From: JARRNO01 sp037384885
Lineage (GTDB): Bacteria > Acidobacteriota > UBA4820 > DSQY01
Assembly (NCBI GenBank): GCA_037384885.1
Contig: JARRNO010000055.1
Coordinates: forward strand, 1-25,244
Reading direction: 5' to 3'
DNA: 25,244 nucleotides
The notes under the pieces are model-generated. The model was not told the origin of the DNA, ran no database searches, and saw only the letters and a list, made by a program, of their open reading frames with translations. Made by a program: the position numbers and the translations under genes. Positions 15,567 through 23,184 of this stretch are shown here, one piece after another. How positions within the stretch are numbered: the first letter of the stretch is position 1; each line of letters begins with the position of its first letter.

Positions 15567-16969
15567 CAAGACCTCCGTCCCCTTGGCCGGTTTCTTCGAG
15601 AGAAACCTTCATAATGGCGCATCACCAGCTGCGACTCCACCTGCTGGACCGTATCCATGGCCACCCCAACGACGATCAGCAGCGAGGTGCCGCCGAAGTA
15701 AAAGTTGAGGTTGAAGCCCTTCAGAATCCAGCTCAGGTGAAGAAATTGCATCGCGCTTTCCACCTGCGGACCAATACCCCAAAGGTGCTGGAGCGGAAGC
15801 CCGCTTATGAGAATGACCGGCAGCAGCGCCACCACCACCAGGTAGATCGAGCATGCGAACAGGAGGCGGTTGAGCGACCGGTCGAGATATTCGCTGGTAC
15901 TCCGGCCCGGGCGGATTCCGGGAATGAAGCCGCCCATTTTCTTCAGGTTGTCGGCAAGGTCTTCGGGGTTGAAGACGATGCTGACGTAGAAGTACGTGAA
16001 GAGGGCGATCATGACGGCGTAAAGTAAGAGGTAGGTCAGCGTCCCGTACTTGAGGTACGCATCCACATCTTTGACCCACTGGTATTTCCCGAAAACCTGC
16101 GCGATGGTCTGCGGGATGGCCAGCAGAGATACGGCGAAGATGATGGACATGACGCCGGCCGGGTTCAGCTTCAAGGGGAAGTAGACGCCCTGGCCGCCCA
16201 CCATCCTGCGCCCCACGATTCGGCGCGCATATTGGATGGGGATCTTGCGCTGCGCCTTTTCGAAGTACACGATGAAGGCCACCACCGCGAGCATGAAGGC
16301 GCTCAGCAGCACGATGACAAAGAGGCTCAGGCTGCCCTGCACGAACTGTTCCCAGGTGCTCACGACCGCCGGGACAAGGCCCACCACGATGCCGGCGTAA
16401 ATCATCAGGGAAATGCCGTTCCCGACGCCCCGGGCGGTGATCTGTTCGCCGAGCCACATGACGAACATGGCGCCCGTGGTCAGGATGACGACCGTCGTCA
16501 CGTAGTACAGGAAATCGGGATTGGCCACGACCGGTCTTCCGGAAGTGGGGCTGCGCAGGCTCTTGACCCAGATGGCGATACCCAGGGAGTGGATGATGGA
16601 AATACCGATGGTGGAGTAACGCGTCCACTGGGTGATTTTCTTCCGGCCTTCCGCTCCGCCTTCCTGCTGCAGTTTGTGCAGATAGGGCCACACGTAGACG
16701 AGGAGCTGGAAGATGATCTGCGCCGTGATGTACGGCATGATGCCCAGGGCGAAGATCGTGCACCGGGCGAAGGCGCCGCCCGAGAACAGGTTCACGAACC
16801 CAAGCACGCCCGACGCATACTGCTTGAAAACCTCCTGCAGCACGTTCGCGTTGATCCCCGGAGTGGGGATCTGGGCGCCGATCCGGAAGATCGCGAGGAC
16901 AAAAAAGGTGAATAGGACACGCTTTCTCAGGTCCGGGATTTTGAAAATGTTTTTAAATGCATCAATCAC
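15566..16969 (-). CDS. secY: Protein translocase subunit SecY
   Basis: A 467-residue channel protein of the Sec translocon with ten membrane helices. Recognisable parts: FRIGAQIPTPGIN before the plug, KLQQEGGAEGRKKITQWTRY, LGEQITARGVGNGISLMIYAGI, QRKIPIQYARRIVGRRM in the large cytosolic loop, GIRPGRSTSEYLDR, and GGTSLLIVVGVAMDTVQQVESQLVMRHYEGF at the end. Start is GTG at 16969, overlapping the rplO stop as GTGA; translation would therefore depend on ribosomes finishing rplO in its correct frame. Confidence 0.98.
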   Translation of the reverse strand: MIDAFKNIFKIPDLRKRVLFTFFVLAIFRIGAQIPTPGINANVLQEVFKQYASGVLGFVNLFSGGAFARCTIFALGIMPYITAQIIFQLLVYVWPYLHKLQQEGGAEGRKKITQWTRYSTIGISIIHSLGIAIWVKSLRSPTSGRPVVANPDFLYYVTTVVILTTGAMFVMWLGEQITARGVGNGISLMIYAGIVVGLVPAVVSTWEQFVQGSLSLFVIVLLSAFMLAVVAFIVYFEKAQRKIPIQYARRIVGRRMVGGQGVYFPLKLNPAGVMSIIFAVSLLAIPQTIAQVFGKYQWVKDVDAYLKYGTLTYLLLYAVMIALFTYFYVSIVFNPEDLADNLKKMGGFIPGIRPGRSTSEYLDRSLNRLLFACSIYLVVVALLPVILISGLPLQHLWGIGPQVESAMQFLHLSWILKGFNLNFYFGGTSLLIVVGVAMDTVQQVESQLVMRHYEGFSRRNRPRGRRS

Positions 16970-17392
16970 GACTGCTTCACCTCGGCCTTGCCACCGGCCT
17001 TTTCAATGGATTCCTTTGCGGCGGCGGAAAAGGCGTCCGCCGTGATATTCAAGGCCTTGTCCAGCTTGCCGTTCCCGAGGATCTTCACGGGAGCGTTGGC
17101 TGAACGGATGATGCCCGCCTTGTGCAGGCTCTCGGCGTTGATGTCGTCGCCCGCCTTGAAGGCCGCAAGCCGGTCCAGGTTGACGACCTGGTACCGTTTG
17201 GAAAAGATGTTGGTGAAGCCGCGTTTGGGCAGTCTGCGCTGCAGCGGCATCTGGCCGCCCTCGAATCCCGGCTTGCCGGCGTAGCCCGAACGGGATTTCT
17301 GCCCCTTGTGGCCGCGGCCGGCGGTCTTGCCGCCCGATGCGCTTCCTGTTCTTTCTCGAGCCCTTTGCCGGCCCTAATTCACTCAAAAACAT
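16966..17392 (-). pseudogene. rplO: 50S ribosomal protein L15, frameshifted by an apparent 23-base repeat loss
   Basis: From ATG 17392 the frame gives MFLSELGPAKGSRKNRKRIGR, the L15 N-terminus, then goes wrong. A second frame supplies TGSASGGKTAGRGHKGQKSR, then GGQMPLQRRLPKRGFTN and the normal C-terminus to 16966. The same 22 bases (17329-17350) encode NRKRIGR in frame one and TGSASGG in frame two. L15 needs both in tandem (E. coli GSKKAGKRLGRGIGSGLGK). Restoring a second copy of the repeat (+23 bases) rebuilds a full-length L15 with perfect spacing. So the gene is most likely intact in the organism and collapsed in the assembly. L15 is an rRNA-binding late assembly protein. Confidence 0.85.
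17329..17350 (-). repeat. Collapsed direct-repeat site in rplO
   Basis: Minus-strand AACAGGAAGCGCATCGGGCGG is read productively in two frames relative to the L15 family alignment. It marks where one of two near-identical copies, 23 bases apart, appears to be missing. The second copy is reconstructed, not seen. Confidence 0.6.
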
Positions 17393-17435
17393 GGTGACCC
17401 CCTACGCAGAGCGCCGGAATGCCGGTTCCTTTCGC

Positions 17436-18011
17436 TCACTTGTCCTTGCCGGTACCTGATGCCTTGGTTGCCTTTTTTGCGCCGGACTTTGCAGCCGTTT
17501 TGCCGGCCTTCGCCGCGGACGGCTTGGATGCGCCGGACGCCTTGGATTTGGAAGCGGCCGGCGGCTTGGATTTCGCGCCGCCAGAAGCCTTCGCTTTACC
17601 GGTCGTCGAAGCCTTGGACTTGGAAGCGGCCGGCGCCTTCGGCTTGGCGGCCGTTTTGGCCGCAGGAGCGGACGCCGTTTTCTTCTTCGCCGCGGGCTTC
17701 TTTTCGACGGCCTTCTCAGGCGCCTTGGCGCCTTCGGCGGGCTTCTTTTCCGCCGCCTTCTTCGGCGCGGCGGCCTTTTCTACAGCGGGCGCCTTCTTCG
17801 GCGCTTCGGCCTCCTGCTCGGTCACCTTCAGAAGGTGCTTGATGGCAAACACCATCCCGCGAATCTCCGGACGGTCCGGATAAGTCCGCGTCTGGTTGAG
17901 CTTTCTGAGGCCCATGCTCCAGGCCACGGTGCGCAGTTTCTCCGTGCTGGGACGCTTGACGAGCGTGACGACCAGCGTGCCTTCGTTTTTCGTGCTCTTT
18001 CTCGTTGCCAT
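17436..18011 (-). CDS. rpmD: 50S ribosomal protein L30 with a long Lys/Ala/Pro-rich C-terminal extension
   Basis: A 191-residue protein. Residues 1-63 are a complete L30 (TLVVTLVKRPSTEKLRTVAWSMGLRKLNQTR, then PEIRGMVFAIKHLLKV); L30 is normally about 60 residues. The remaining 125 or so are low-complexity Lys, Ala, Pro, Ser and Gly, including two copies of PAASKSKAS and many AAK/KKPA units, much like histone-H1-type or PhaF tails. The DNA of the tail has direct repeats (17539-17562 and 17611-17634, 23 of 24 bases equal). ATG at 18011 lies three bases after the rpsE stop codon. The frame stays open through the tail. Confidence 0.93.
   Translation of the reverse strand: MATRKSTKNEGTLVVTLVKRPSTEKLRTVAWSMGLRKLNQTRTYPDRPEIRGMVFAIKHLLKVTEQEAEAPKKAPAVEKAAAPKKAAEKKPAEGAKAPEKAVEKKPAAKKKTASAPAAKTAAKPKAPAASKSKASTTGKAKASGGAKSKPPAASKSKASGASKPSAAKAGKTAAKSGAKKATKASGTGKDK
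17539..17634. repeat. Two 24-base direct repeats, 72 bases apart, in the L30 tail
   Basis: GCCTTGGATTTGGAAGCGGC with GGC following, and the same with GACT for GATT, at 17539-17562 and 17611-17634. The period of 72 bases (24 codons) keeps the reading frame. This suggests the tail grew by in-frame duplication. Confidence 0.8.
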
Positions 18012-18014
18012 CGT

Positions 18015-18515
18015 CTACCCCAGCAGTTCTTCGACGCTCTTACCGCGCTTCCTGGCGACGGATTCCGGGCTCTGCAGCCTGGATAACCCTTCCAGGGTCG
18101 CTTTGACGAGATTCTGCGGATTGTTCGTCCCGACACATTTGGCGAGAACATCCGCCACGCCCGCCAGTTCGAGAACGGCGCGCATAGCCCCGCCGGCGAT
18201 CACGCCCGTCCCCTTGGACGCAGGCCGCAGCACCACCCGTCCCGCACCGTAGTGTCCTTCGACATAATGCGGGATGGTGTCCCCCTGCAGCGGCACCGTG
18301 ATCATGGTGCCTTTGGCCTTTTCCATGCCCTTAGCGATGGCGAGGGGGACCTCGCGGGCCTTCCCGAGTCCGGCTCCCACGCGGCCCTTACCGTCACCGA
18401 CCACGACCAGCGCCGAAAAGGAAAAGTTCTTGCCGCCCTTCACGACCTTGGTCACGCGGCGGATGGAAACCACCTGGTCCCGCAGTTCCACGTCGTTCGT
18501 CGTCCGTTCGTTCAT
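18015..18515 (-). CDS. rpsE: 30S ribosomal protein S5
   Basis: A 166-residue protein important for decoding accuracy and mRNA unwinding at the entry site. VVSIRRVTKVVKGGKNFSFSALVVVGD, GLGKAREVPLAIAKGMEKAK and KGTGVIAGGAMRAVLELAGV are standard S5. Full length (E. coli 167). ATG at 18515 follows AGGGAGCG; it starts 12 bases after rplR ends. Confidence 0.98.
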   Translation of the reverse strand: MNERTTNDVELRDQVVSIRRVTKVVKGGKNFSFSALVVVGDGKGRVGAGLGKAREVPLAIAKGMEKAKGTMITVPLQGDTIPHYVEGHYGAGRVVLRPASKGTGVIAGGAMRAVLELAGVADVLAKCVGTNNPQNLVKATLEGLSRLQSPESVARKRGKSVEELLG

Positions 18516-18527
18516 GAGAAACGCTCC

Positions 18528-18905
18528 CTAGAACTGGAGTCCGCCTTTGCGAGCCCCGTCCGCGATGGCCTTGATCCGGCCGTGATAGAGGTATCCGCTG
18601 CGATCGAAGGTGATCCGCGTGATTCCCTTTTCCTTGAGCCGCGCCGAAATCATCTCGCCCAACCGGGCGGCGACATCAACGTGCTTCCCCGACGTCTTCA
18701 GGTCTTTGCGGACTTCGGGCTCCAGCGAAGTGGCCGAAGCGATCACGCGGCCGGCCACGTCGTCCACGGCCTGGATATAGAGGTACTTGCTGCTCCGGAA
18801 AACACAGACCCGCGGAACCTCTGCGGTACCGCTGATCTTTTTCCGGATTCTGATTTTCCGCCATTGGCGGCGCTGCTTCCGATCGAGATGAGCATGGCTG
18901 GGCAT
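18528..18905 (-). CDS. rplR: 50S ribosomal protein L18
   Basis: A 125-residue 5S rRNA-binding protein. ATG at 18905 (MPSHAHLDRKQRR) has GAGGGG eight bases upstream; the GTG three codons earlier lies inside that ribosome site. PRVCVFRSSKYLYIQAVDD, GEMISARLKEKGITRITFDRSGYLYHGR and KAIADGARKGGLQF match the family. Complete. Its 5S-binding companion L5 is broken in this sequence. Confidence 0.97.
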   Translation of the reverse strand: MPSHAHLDRKQRRQWRKIRIRKKISGTAEVPRVCVFRSSKYLYIQAVDDVAGRVIASATSLEPEVRKDLKTSGKHVDVAARLGEMISARLKEKGITRITFDRSGYLYHGRIKAIADGARKGGLQF

Positions 18906-18918
18906 TCGTATCACCCCT

Positions 18919-19455
18919 CTACTTGGCGGCCTTGCCGGCCTTCCGGATGATGTGCTCGTTGGTGTACATGATGCCCTTGCCCTTATAAGGCTCGGGCTTT
19001 TTGAAGGAGCGGATCTTCGCCGCCACCTGGCCCACGAGCTGCTTGTCGCAGCCCGTAACGGTCACGTGGGTCTGTTTGTCCACCGTGATCGCGATCCCAT
19101 CTGGAATTTCGAACTCGATGGGATGGGAGTAGCCGATGCTGAAGACCACTTTTTTGCCTTCCACGTTGGCGCGGTACCCGACACCGACGATGTCCAGTTC
19201 CCGCTGGTATCCCTTCGTCACGCCTTCCACCGCGTTGGCGATCAGCGCCCGCGTCAGGCCGTGCAGCGCCCTGACCGGCTTTTCCTCGCTGGCCCGGGTG
19301 ACCGTCAGGACCTTGTCCTCCAGGCTGCAGCTGATTCCTTTCGGGACCGGAGCCGTCAGGGTGCCTTTGGGGCCCTGGATCTCTACCTGATCCTCCTGGA
19401 CCGAGATCTTCACGGGGTCCGGCAGGGAGATTGGCATTTTACCGATTCGAGACAT
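18919..19455 (-). CDS. rplF: 50S ribosomal protein L6
   Basis: A 178-residue two-domain protein near the sarcin-ricin loop and factor-binding site. MSRIGKMPISLP start, QEDQVEIQGPKGTL, ALHGLTRALIANAVEGVTKGY, IGYSHPIEFEIPDGI, and the C-terminal KPEPYKGKGIMYTNEHIIRK. Complete. ATG at 19455 preceded by GAGGAG; 10 bases after rpsH. Confidence 0.98.
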   Translation of the reverse strand: MSRIGKMPISLPDPVKISVQEDQVEIQGPKGTLTAPVPKGISCSLEDKVLTVTRASEEKPVRALHGLTRALIANAVEGVTKGYQRELDIVGVGYRANVEGKKVVFSIGYSHPIEFEIPDGIAITVDKQTHVTVTGCDKQLVGQVAAKIRSFKKPEPYKGKGIMYTNEHIIRKAGKAAK

Positions 19456-19465
19456 GGTGTGCTCC

Positions 19466-19864
19466 TCACCAAACCTTGCAGACGAATTCGCCGCCGACGC
19501 CGGCCTTACGCGCCGCCTTGTCCGTCATCAAGCCCTGTGACGTGCTCAAGATGCCGATGCCAAGGCCGTTGTAAACGGGGGCGACCTGCGTCTTATTCAT
19601 GTACTCGCGGCAACCGGGGCGAGAAACGCGCTGGATTCCCTCGATGACCCCGCGGCCGTCTTCCTGGTACTTGAGGTCCACCTGGAGCCGGTTCTGGACC
19701 GGGTTGTCCACGACCTTGAAGTTCAGGATGTAGCCTTCTTCCTTCAGGATTCTGGCGATCTCAGCCTTGATTTTTGAAGAGGGCATTTCCACGCTTCTCT
19801 TCTTGGCGGCAAGACCGTTCCGGATTCGCGTCAGCATATCGGCAATAGGATCTGTCATCGTCAT
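19466..19864 (-). CDS. rpsH: 30S ribosomal protein S8
   Basis: A 132-residue 16S rRNA-binding protein of the central domain. MTDPIADMLTRIRNGLAAKK at the N-terminus; VPVYNGLGIGILSTSQG-type C-terminus with LMTDKAARKAGVGGEFVCKVW. In E. coli S8 represses the spc operon by binding near rplE; no such site was identified here. Start ATG 19864 has GAGGG upstream; an ATG two codons later is also possible. Confidence 0.97.
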   Translation of the reverse strand: MTMTDPIADMLTRIRNGLAAKKRSVEMPSSKIKAEIARILKEEGYILNFKVVDNPVQNRLQVDLKYQEDGRGVIEGIQRVSRPGCREYMNKTQVAPVYNGLGIGILSTSQGLMTDKAARKAGVGGEFVCKVW

Positions 19865-19874
19865 CTTTCAACCC

Positions 19875-20060
19875 TCACCAGGATGCCTTCACGACGCCGG
19901 GCAGCTGACCCTTGAGCGCCAGTTCCCGCAGGCAGATGCGGCACAAGGCGAATTTCCTGTAATACCCACGAGCGCGCCCGCAACGCCGGCATCGGTTCCG
20001 GTACCGGACCGCGAACTTGGGTTTCTTTTCCATTTTGGCGAACATGCGCTTGCTGGCCAT
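19875..20060 (-). CDS. rpsN: 30S ribosomal protein S14, type Z (zinc-binding)
   Basis: A 61-residue short S14 with CRRCGRARGYY and CRICLRELALKG, the CxxC-x12-CxxC zinc ribbon of the short C+ type; the long zinc-free form has about 100 residues. It ends GQLPGVVKASW. Start ATG 20060 follows AGGAGA. It sits 10 bases after rplE and 10 before rpsH, its usual spc position. Confidence 0.97.
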   Translation of the reverse strand: MASKRMFAKMEKKPKFAVRYRNRCRRCGRARGYYRKFALCRICLRELALKGQLPGVVKASW

Positions 20061-20070
20061 ACAGCGTCTC

Positions 20071-20471
20071 CTACTTACGGAAGGGCATGCCGAACTCTCT
20101 CAGGAGCGACTTGCCTTCCGGGTCGGTCTTGGCCGTGGTCACGATGGTGATGTTCATGCCCATGGCGCGTGACACCTTGTCGTAATTCACCTCGGGAAAG
20201 ATCAGCTGATCTCTGATCCCGACGGTGTAGTTCCCGCGGCCGTCGAAGGCCCGGTCGGACAACCCTCGGAAGTCGCGCATCCGGGGAACCGCGAGCGAAA
20301 TGAAGCGGTCCAGGAACTCGTACATCCTTTCGCCTCGCCCACCCCCATGTTCAGGGTGATTTTTTCCAGCTTGGGAACGCCCATGACGTTCTTGTAGCCG
20401 AACTCCTTGGTGAGGGAGGGAATGATGTCCTTTGCGTATTTTCCGCGTAAGCGGGGAACGTAATTCGCCAT
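20071..20471 (-). pseudogene. rplE: 50S ribosomal protein L5, about 45-50 codons deleted with frameshift
   Basis: L5 binds 5S rRNA and touches the P-site tRNA. From ATG 20471 (GGGAG upstream) the first 47 residues are normal, through GVPKLEKITLNMGVGEA. The next bases jump into another frame that continues GERMYEFLDRFISLAVPRMRDF and on to the normal end EGKSLLREFGMPFRK at 20071. The family segment between (in E. coli from IADKKLLDN to KVTLR, with the ARKSVAGFKIR loop) is absent. Together the parts give about 134 codons against 179. The joint near 20325-20340 reads GGGCGAGGCGAAAGG, consistent with recombination or collapse at GGCG. L5 is essential, so an assembly fault is the likeliest cause. 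Confidence 0.87.
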
Positions 20472-20482
20472 CTGTCAGCTCC

Positions 20483-20824
20483 CTAGCTCTGGACCGCGCC
20501 GCACTGCTTGCATACGCGGACCTTTCTGCCGTCTTCGTCGACTTTCGCGCCGAGACGCGTTGGTTTCTGGCAGTCGCTGCAGACAACCATCAGCGTGGAA
20601 ATCGCCAGCGGAGCCTCCTTTTCCAGGATTCCCCCCTTGATATTGTGCTGGGGGTTGGAGCGGGTGTGGCGCTTCACGAAATTCACGCCTTCCACCAGCA
20701 CCCGTCCCTTGCTGGGCGACACGCTGAGGACCTTGCCCCGCTTGCCCTTTTCCCGGCCGGAAATGATCTCGACCTGGTCACCCTTTACAATGCGTACGCG
20801 CATGGAGCCTTCCTTCTTCGTCAT
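20483..20824 (-). CDS. rplX: 50S ribosomal protein L24 (with CxxC pair)
   Basis: A 113-residue assembly-initiator protein near the exit tunnel. KOW motif VKGDQVEIISGREKGKRGKVLSV; VEGVNFVKRHTR; then CSDCQKPTRLG and VCKQCG, a C-terminal zinc-ribbon-like pair seen in many non-enteric L24 proteins. Start ATG 20824 lies 11 bases after GGAGG; the ATG seven codons downstream (MRVRIVKGD) is an alternative with AAGGAAGG upstream. Confidence 0.96.
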   Translation of the reverse strand: MTKKEGSMRVRIVKGDQVEIISGREKGKRGKVLSVSPSKGRVLVEGVNFVKRHTRSNPQHNIKGGILEKEAPLAISTLMVVCSDCQKPTRLGAKVDEDGRKVRVCKQCGAVQS

Positions 20825-20827
20825 CTT

Positions 20828-21199
20828 TTAAATCACCTCCGGCGCGAGCGATACGATCTTCATGAACCGCTTTTCACGAAGTTCGCGCGCCACGGGACCG
20901 AAGACACGGGTTCCCACCGGCTCGCCCTTGTCGTCCACGAGAACGGCGGCGTTTTCGTCGAAACGGATGTAAGATCCGTCCCTCCGCCGGGTTTCCTTCG
21001 CGGTGCGGACGATTACGGCCTTGACGACCCGGCCCTTCTTGATGTTGGCCTGCGGGGCGGCCTCCTTCACGGAACAGGTCACGATATCACCGATCCGTGC
21101 GTACCTTCCGGTGGCGCTTCCCCCCTTGATACGGATGCAGGCGATCTTCCGCGCGCCGGAGTTGTCCGCGACTTTTAAAATCGTTCCCATCTGGATCAT
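20828..21199 (-). CDS. rplN: 50S ribosomal protein L14
   Basis: A 123-residue protein, the same length as E. coli L14, at the subunit interface where ribosome-silencing factors bind. MIQMGTILKVADNSGARKI, GDIVTCSVKEAAPQ, GSYIRFDENAAVLVD and RVFGPVARELREKRFMKIVSLAPEVI are canonical. It opens the spc cluster, 20 bases after rpsQ, with no visible promoter, so it probably continues the S10 transcript. Confidence 0.98.
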   Translation of the reverse strand: MIQMGTILKVADNSGARKIACIRIKGGSATGRYARIGDIVTCSVKEAAPQANIKKGRVVKAVIVRTAKETRRRDGSYIRFDENAAVLVDDKGEPVGTRVFGPVARELREKRFMKIVSLAPEVI

Positions 21200-21219
21200 G
21201 GTCTTCTCCTGCGCTGCCC

Positions 21220-21495
21220 CTAACGCGCCTTCTCAAGAACCTTCTTGACCGCCCAGTTCTTGTCTTTGCTCAGAGGGCGCGTTTCGATGATGAGGACCTT
21301 GTCGCCGACGCCGCACTGATTCTGCTGGTCGTGCGCCTTGAACTTGGAGGTCCGCTTGACGACTTTGCGGTAGGTCGGGTGGAACACCCGGCGGTCGACC
21401 CTGACGACCACGGTTTTGTCCATCTTGTCGGAAACCACGATGCCCACTTTGGTGGCGCGGTGGCGATCCTGGCTTTTCGTCTCGCTGGCTTCCAT
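21220..21495 (-). CDS. rpsQ: 30S ribosomal protein S17
   Basis: A 91-residue OB-fold 16S rRNA-binding protein. KVGIVVSDKMDKTVVVRVDR, HPTYRKVVKRTSKFKAHD and GVGDKVLIIETRPLSKDKNW identify it. ATG at 21495 has AGGAG eight bases upstream and is preferred over a TTG two codons earlier. It starts two bases after the rpmC stop codon. Confidence 0.97.
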   Translation of the reverse strand: MEASETKSQDRHRATKVGIVVSDKMDKTVVVRVDRRVFHPTYRKVVKRTSKFKAHDQQNQCGVGDKVLIIETRPLSKDKNWAVKKVLEKAR

Positions 21496-21497
21496 GG

Positions 21498-21727
21498 TCA
21501 ACTCTCCTGTTTCGCGCGCTCTTCGCGCAGCTTCTCGGCCAGGATCGTCTCCACCCTGGCGAGACCGTGGCGGTAGTCGCGAATTTGAATCGGATTTTCC
21601 ACCTGGCCGGACGACATCTGGAAGCGGAGCTTCATCAGCTGCTCCCTGAGTTCCTCCGCTTCGCGCTGCAGTTCTTCCACGGACTGCTCGCGCACCTTGG
21701 ACGTCTTCCTGAGATCCTTGAGCTTCA

Positions 21728-21731
<4 letters not shown>
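21498..21731 (-). CDS. rpmC: 50S ribosomal protein L29
   Basis: A 77-residue two-helix protein at the tunnel exit, a docking site for SRP and trigger factor with L23. LKDLRKTSKVREQSVEEL and LRFQMSSGQVENPIQIRDYRHGLARVETIL are typical. The start overlaps the rplP stop (ATGATG), so either of two adjacent ATGs may be used. The C-terminus REERAKQES is slightly longer than E. coli L29 (63). Confidence 0.97.
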
Positions 21732-22153
<422 letters not shown>

Positions 22154-22171
22154 GGTCAATCTCCCGGGGCC

Positions 22172-22801
22172 TTACCGCCCCACCTTCTCGCCCTTATAAA
22201 GCCAGACCTTCACGCCGATCACGCCGTACGTGGTTCTGGCTTCGGAGAAACCGTAATCAATATCACTGCGAAGGGTCTGAAGCGGCAGCCGGCCGTCCAG
22301 ATACCATTCCGAGCGGGCGATTTCCGCCCCGTTGAGCCGGCCGGCGACCCGGACGCGTATCCCGAGCCCGCCAAAGCGCCGCGCCATTTCGATGGCCCGG
22401 CGCATGGCCCGGCGGAACGCCACGCGCCGCGTGATCTGCAGCGCGATGGATTGCGAAATGAGCTGGGCGTCGACTTCCGGACGATGGACTTCGTCGATCT
22501 TCACATAGACCTCGCGGCCGGTTCGATGCTGAAGATCGTCCTTGAGACGGTCCACCTCCGAGCCTTTTTTCCCGATGATGATGCCCGGGCGGCTCGTGGA
22601 AAGCGTCACGGTCAACTTCTTGCCCGCGCGCTCGAGTTCGATCTTGGAGACTCCGGCATGCGAGAGGCGCTGTTCAAGCTCCTTCCGGAGCTTGAGGTCC
22701 TCGTGCAGGAGGTCCTTGTACTCTTTCTTCGCGAACCACCGGGACTCCCAGTTCTTGTTGAATCCCAACCGGAAACCGACAGGATGAACTTTTTGACCCA
22801 A
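22172..22801 (-). CDS. rpsC: 30S ribosomal protein S3
   Basis: A 209-residue protein at the mRNA entry channel with helicase activity alongside S4 and S5. Starts at a TTG (22801) with GGAGGTG upstream, giving MGQKVHPVGFRLG. KH domain SRPGIIIGKKGSEVDRLKDDL; C-terminal GAEIARSEWYLDGRLPLQTLRSDIDYG. It ends shortly after VGVKVWLYKGE-type sequence without the longer basic tail of E. coli S3 (233). ATG is rare as an alternative here: no upstream ATG fits. Confidence 0.97.
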   Translation of the reverse strand: MGQKVHPVGFRLGFNKNWESRWFAKKEYKDLLHEDLKLRKELEQRLSHAGVSKIELERAGKKLTVTLSTSRPGIIIGKKGSEVDRLKDDLQHRTGREVYVKIDEVHRPEVDAQLISQSIALQITRRVAFRRAMRRAIEMARRFGGLGIRVRVAGRLNGAEIARSEWYLDGRLPLQTLRSDIDYGFSEARTTYGVIGVKVWLYKGEKVGR

Positions 22802-22829
22802 AACGCACCTCCGCGTTGCCCCTGGGGGC

Positions 22830-23174
22830 CTACCTCTCGTCCAGGCCGATGGTGATGTGGCTCTGGCGCTTGATCACCCGATAGGCCCGGCCCATGGGCG
22901 CCGGCGACACTCGCCGGCGGTATTTGGTCGACGCACCGTCAACGGTGACGGCCGCGACGTAGAGCTTGTCAACGTCCACCGTGCCGCTGGGGTTGTTTTC
23001 AGCATTCGCCACGGCCGCCTTCAGGATCTTGCTGAAGTCGCGGGCGACTCTTTTCTTGGTGAACCGCAGCATGGCCACGGCCTCGGCGACGTTCTTGCCG
23101 CGGATCATGTCCGCCACGAGCCGGGCTTTCTGCGGAGAACTGTCGACGTATGTACCGCTTGCTTTTGCAATCAT
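22830..23174 (-). CDS. rplV: 50S ribosomal protein L22
   Basis: A 114-residue protein whose hairpin lines the exit tunnel and is the site of some macrolide-resistance changes. SSPQKARLVADMIRGKNVAEA, FSKILKAAVANAENN and the hairpin-end RRVSPAPMGRAYRVIKRQSHITI are canonical. ATG at 23174 has AGGTAGGGG at good spacing; an ATG two codons earlier (23180) sits almost on that site. Ten bases after rpsS. Confidence 0.97.
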   Translation of the reverse strand: MIAKASGTYVDSSPQKARLVADMIRGKNVAEAVAMLRFTKKRVARDFSKILKAAVANAENNPSGTVDVDKLYVAAVTVDGASTKYRRRVSPAPMGRAYRVIKRQSHITIGLDER

Positions 23175-23184
23175 CTCCATGCCC

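Noticed and set aside
16966..17392. Programmed ribosomal frameshift in rplO
   Set aside because: No slippery heptamer is seen, and a +23 repeat restoration explains the family alignment exactly, whereas a simple shift would lose about eight residues.
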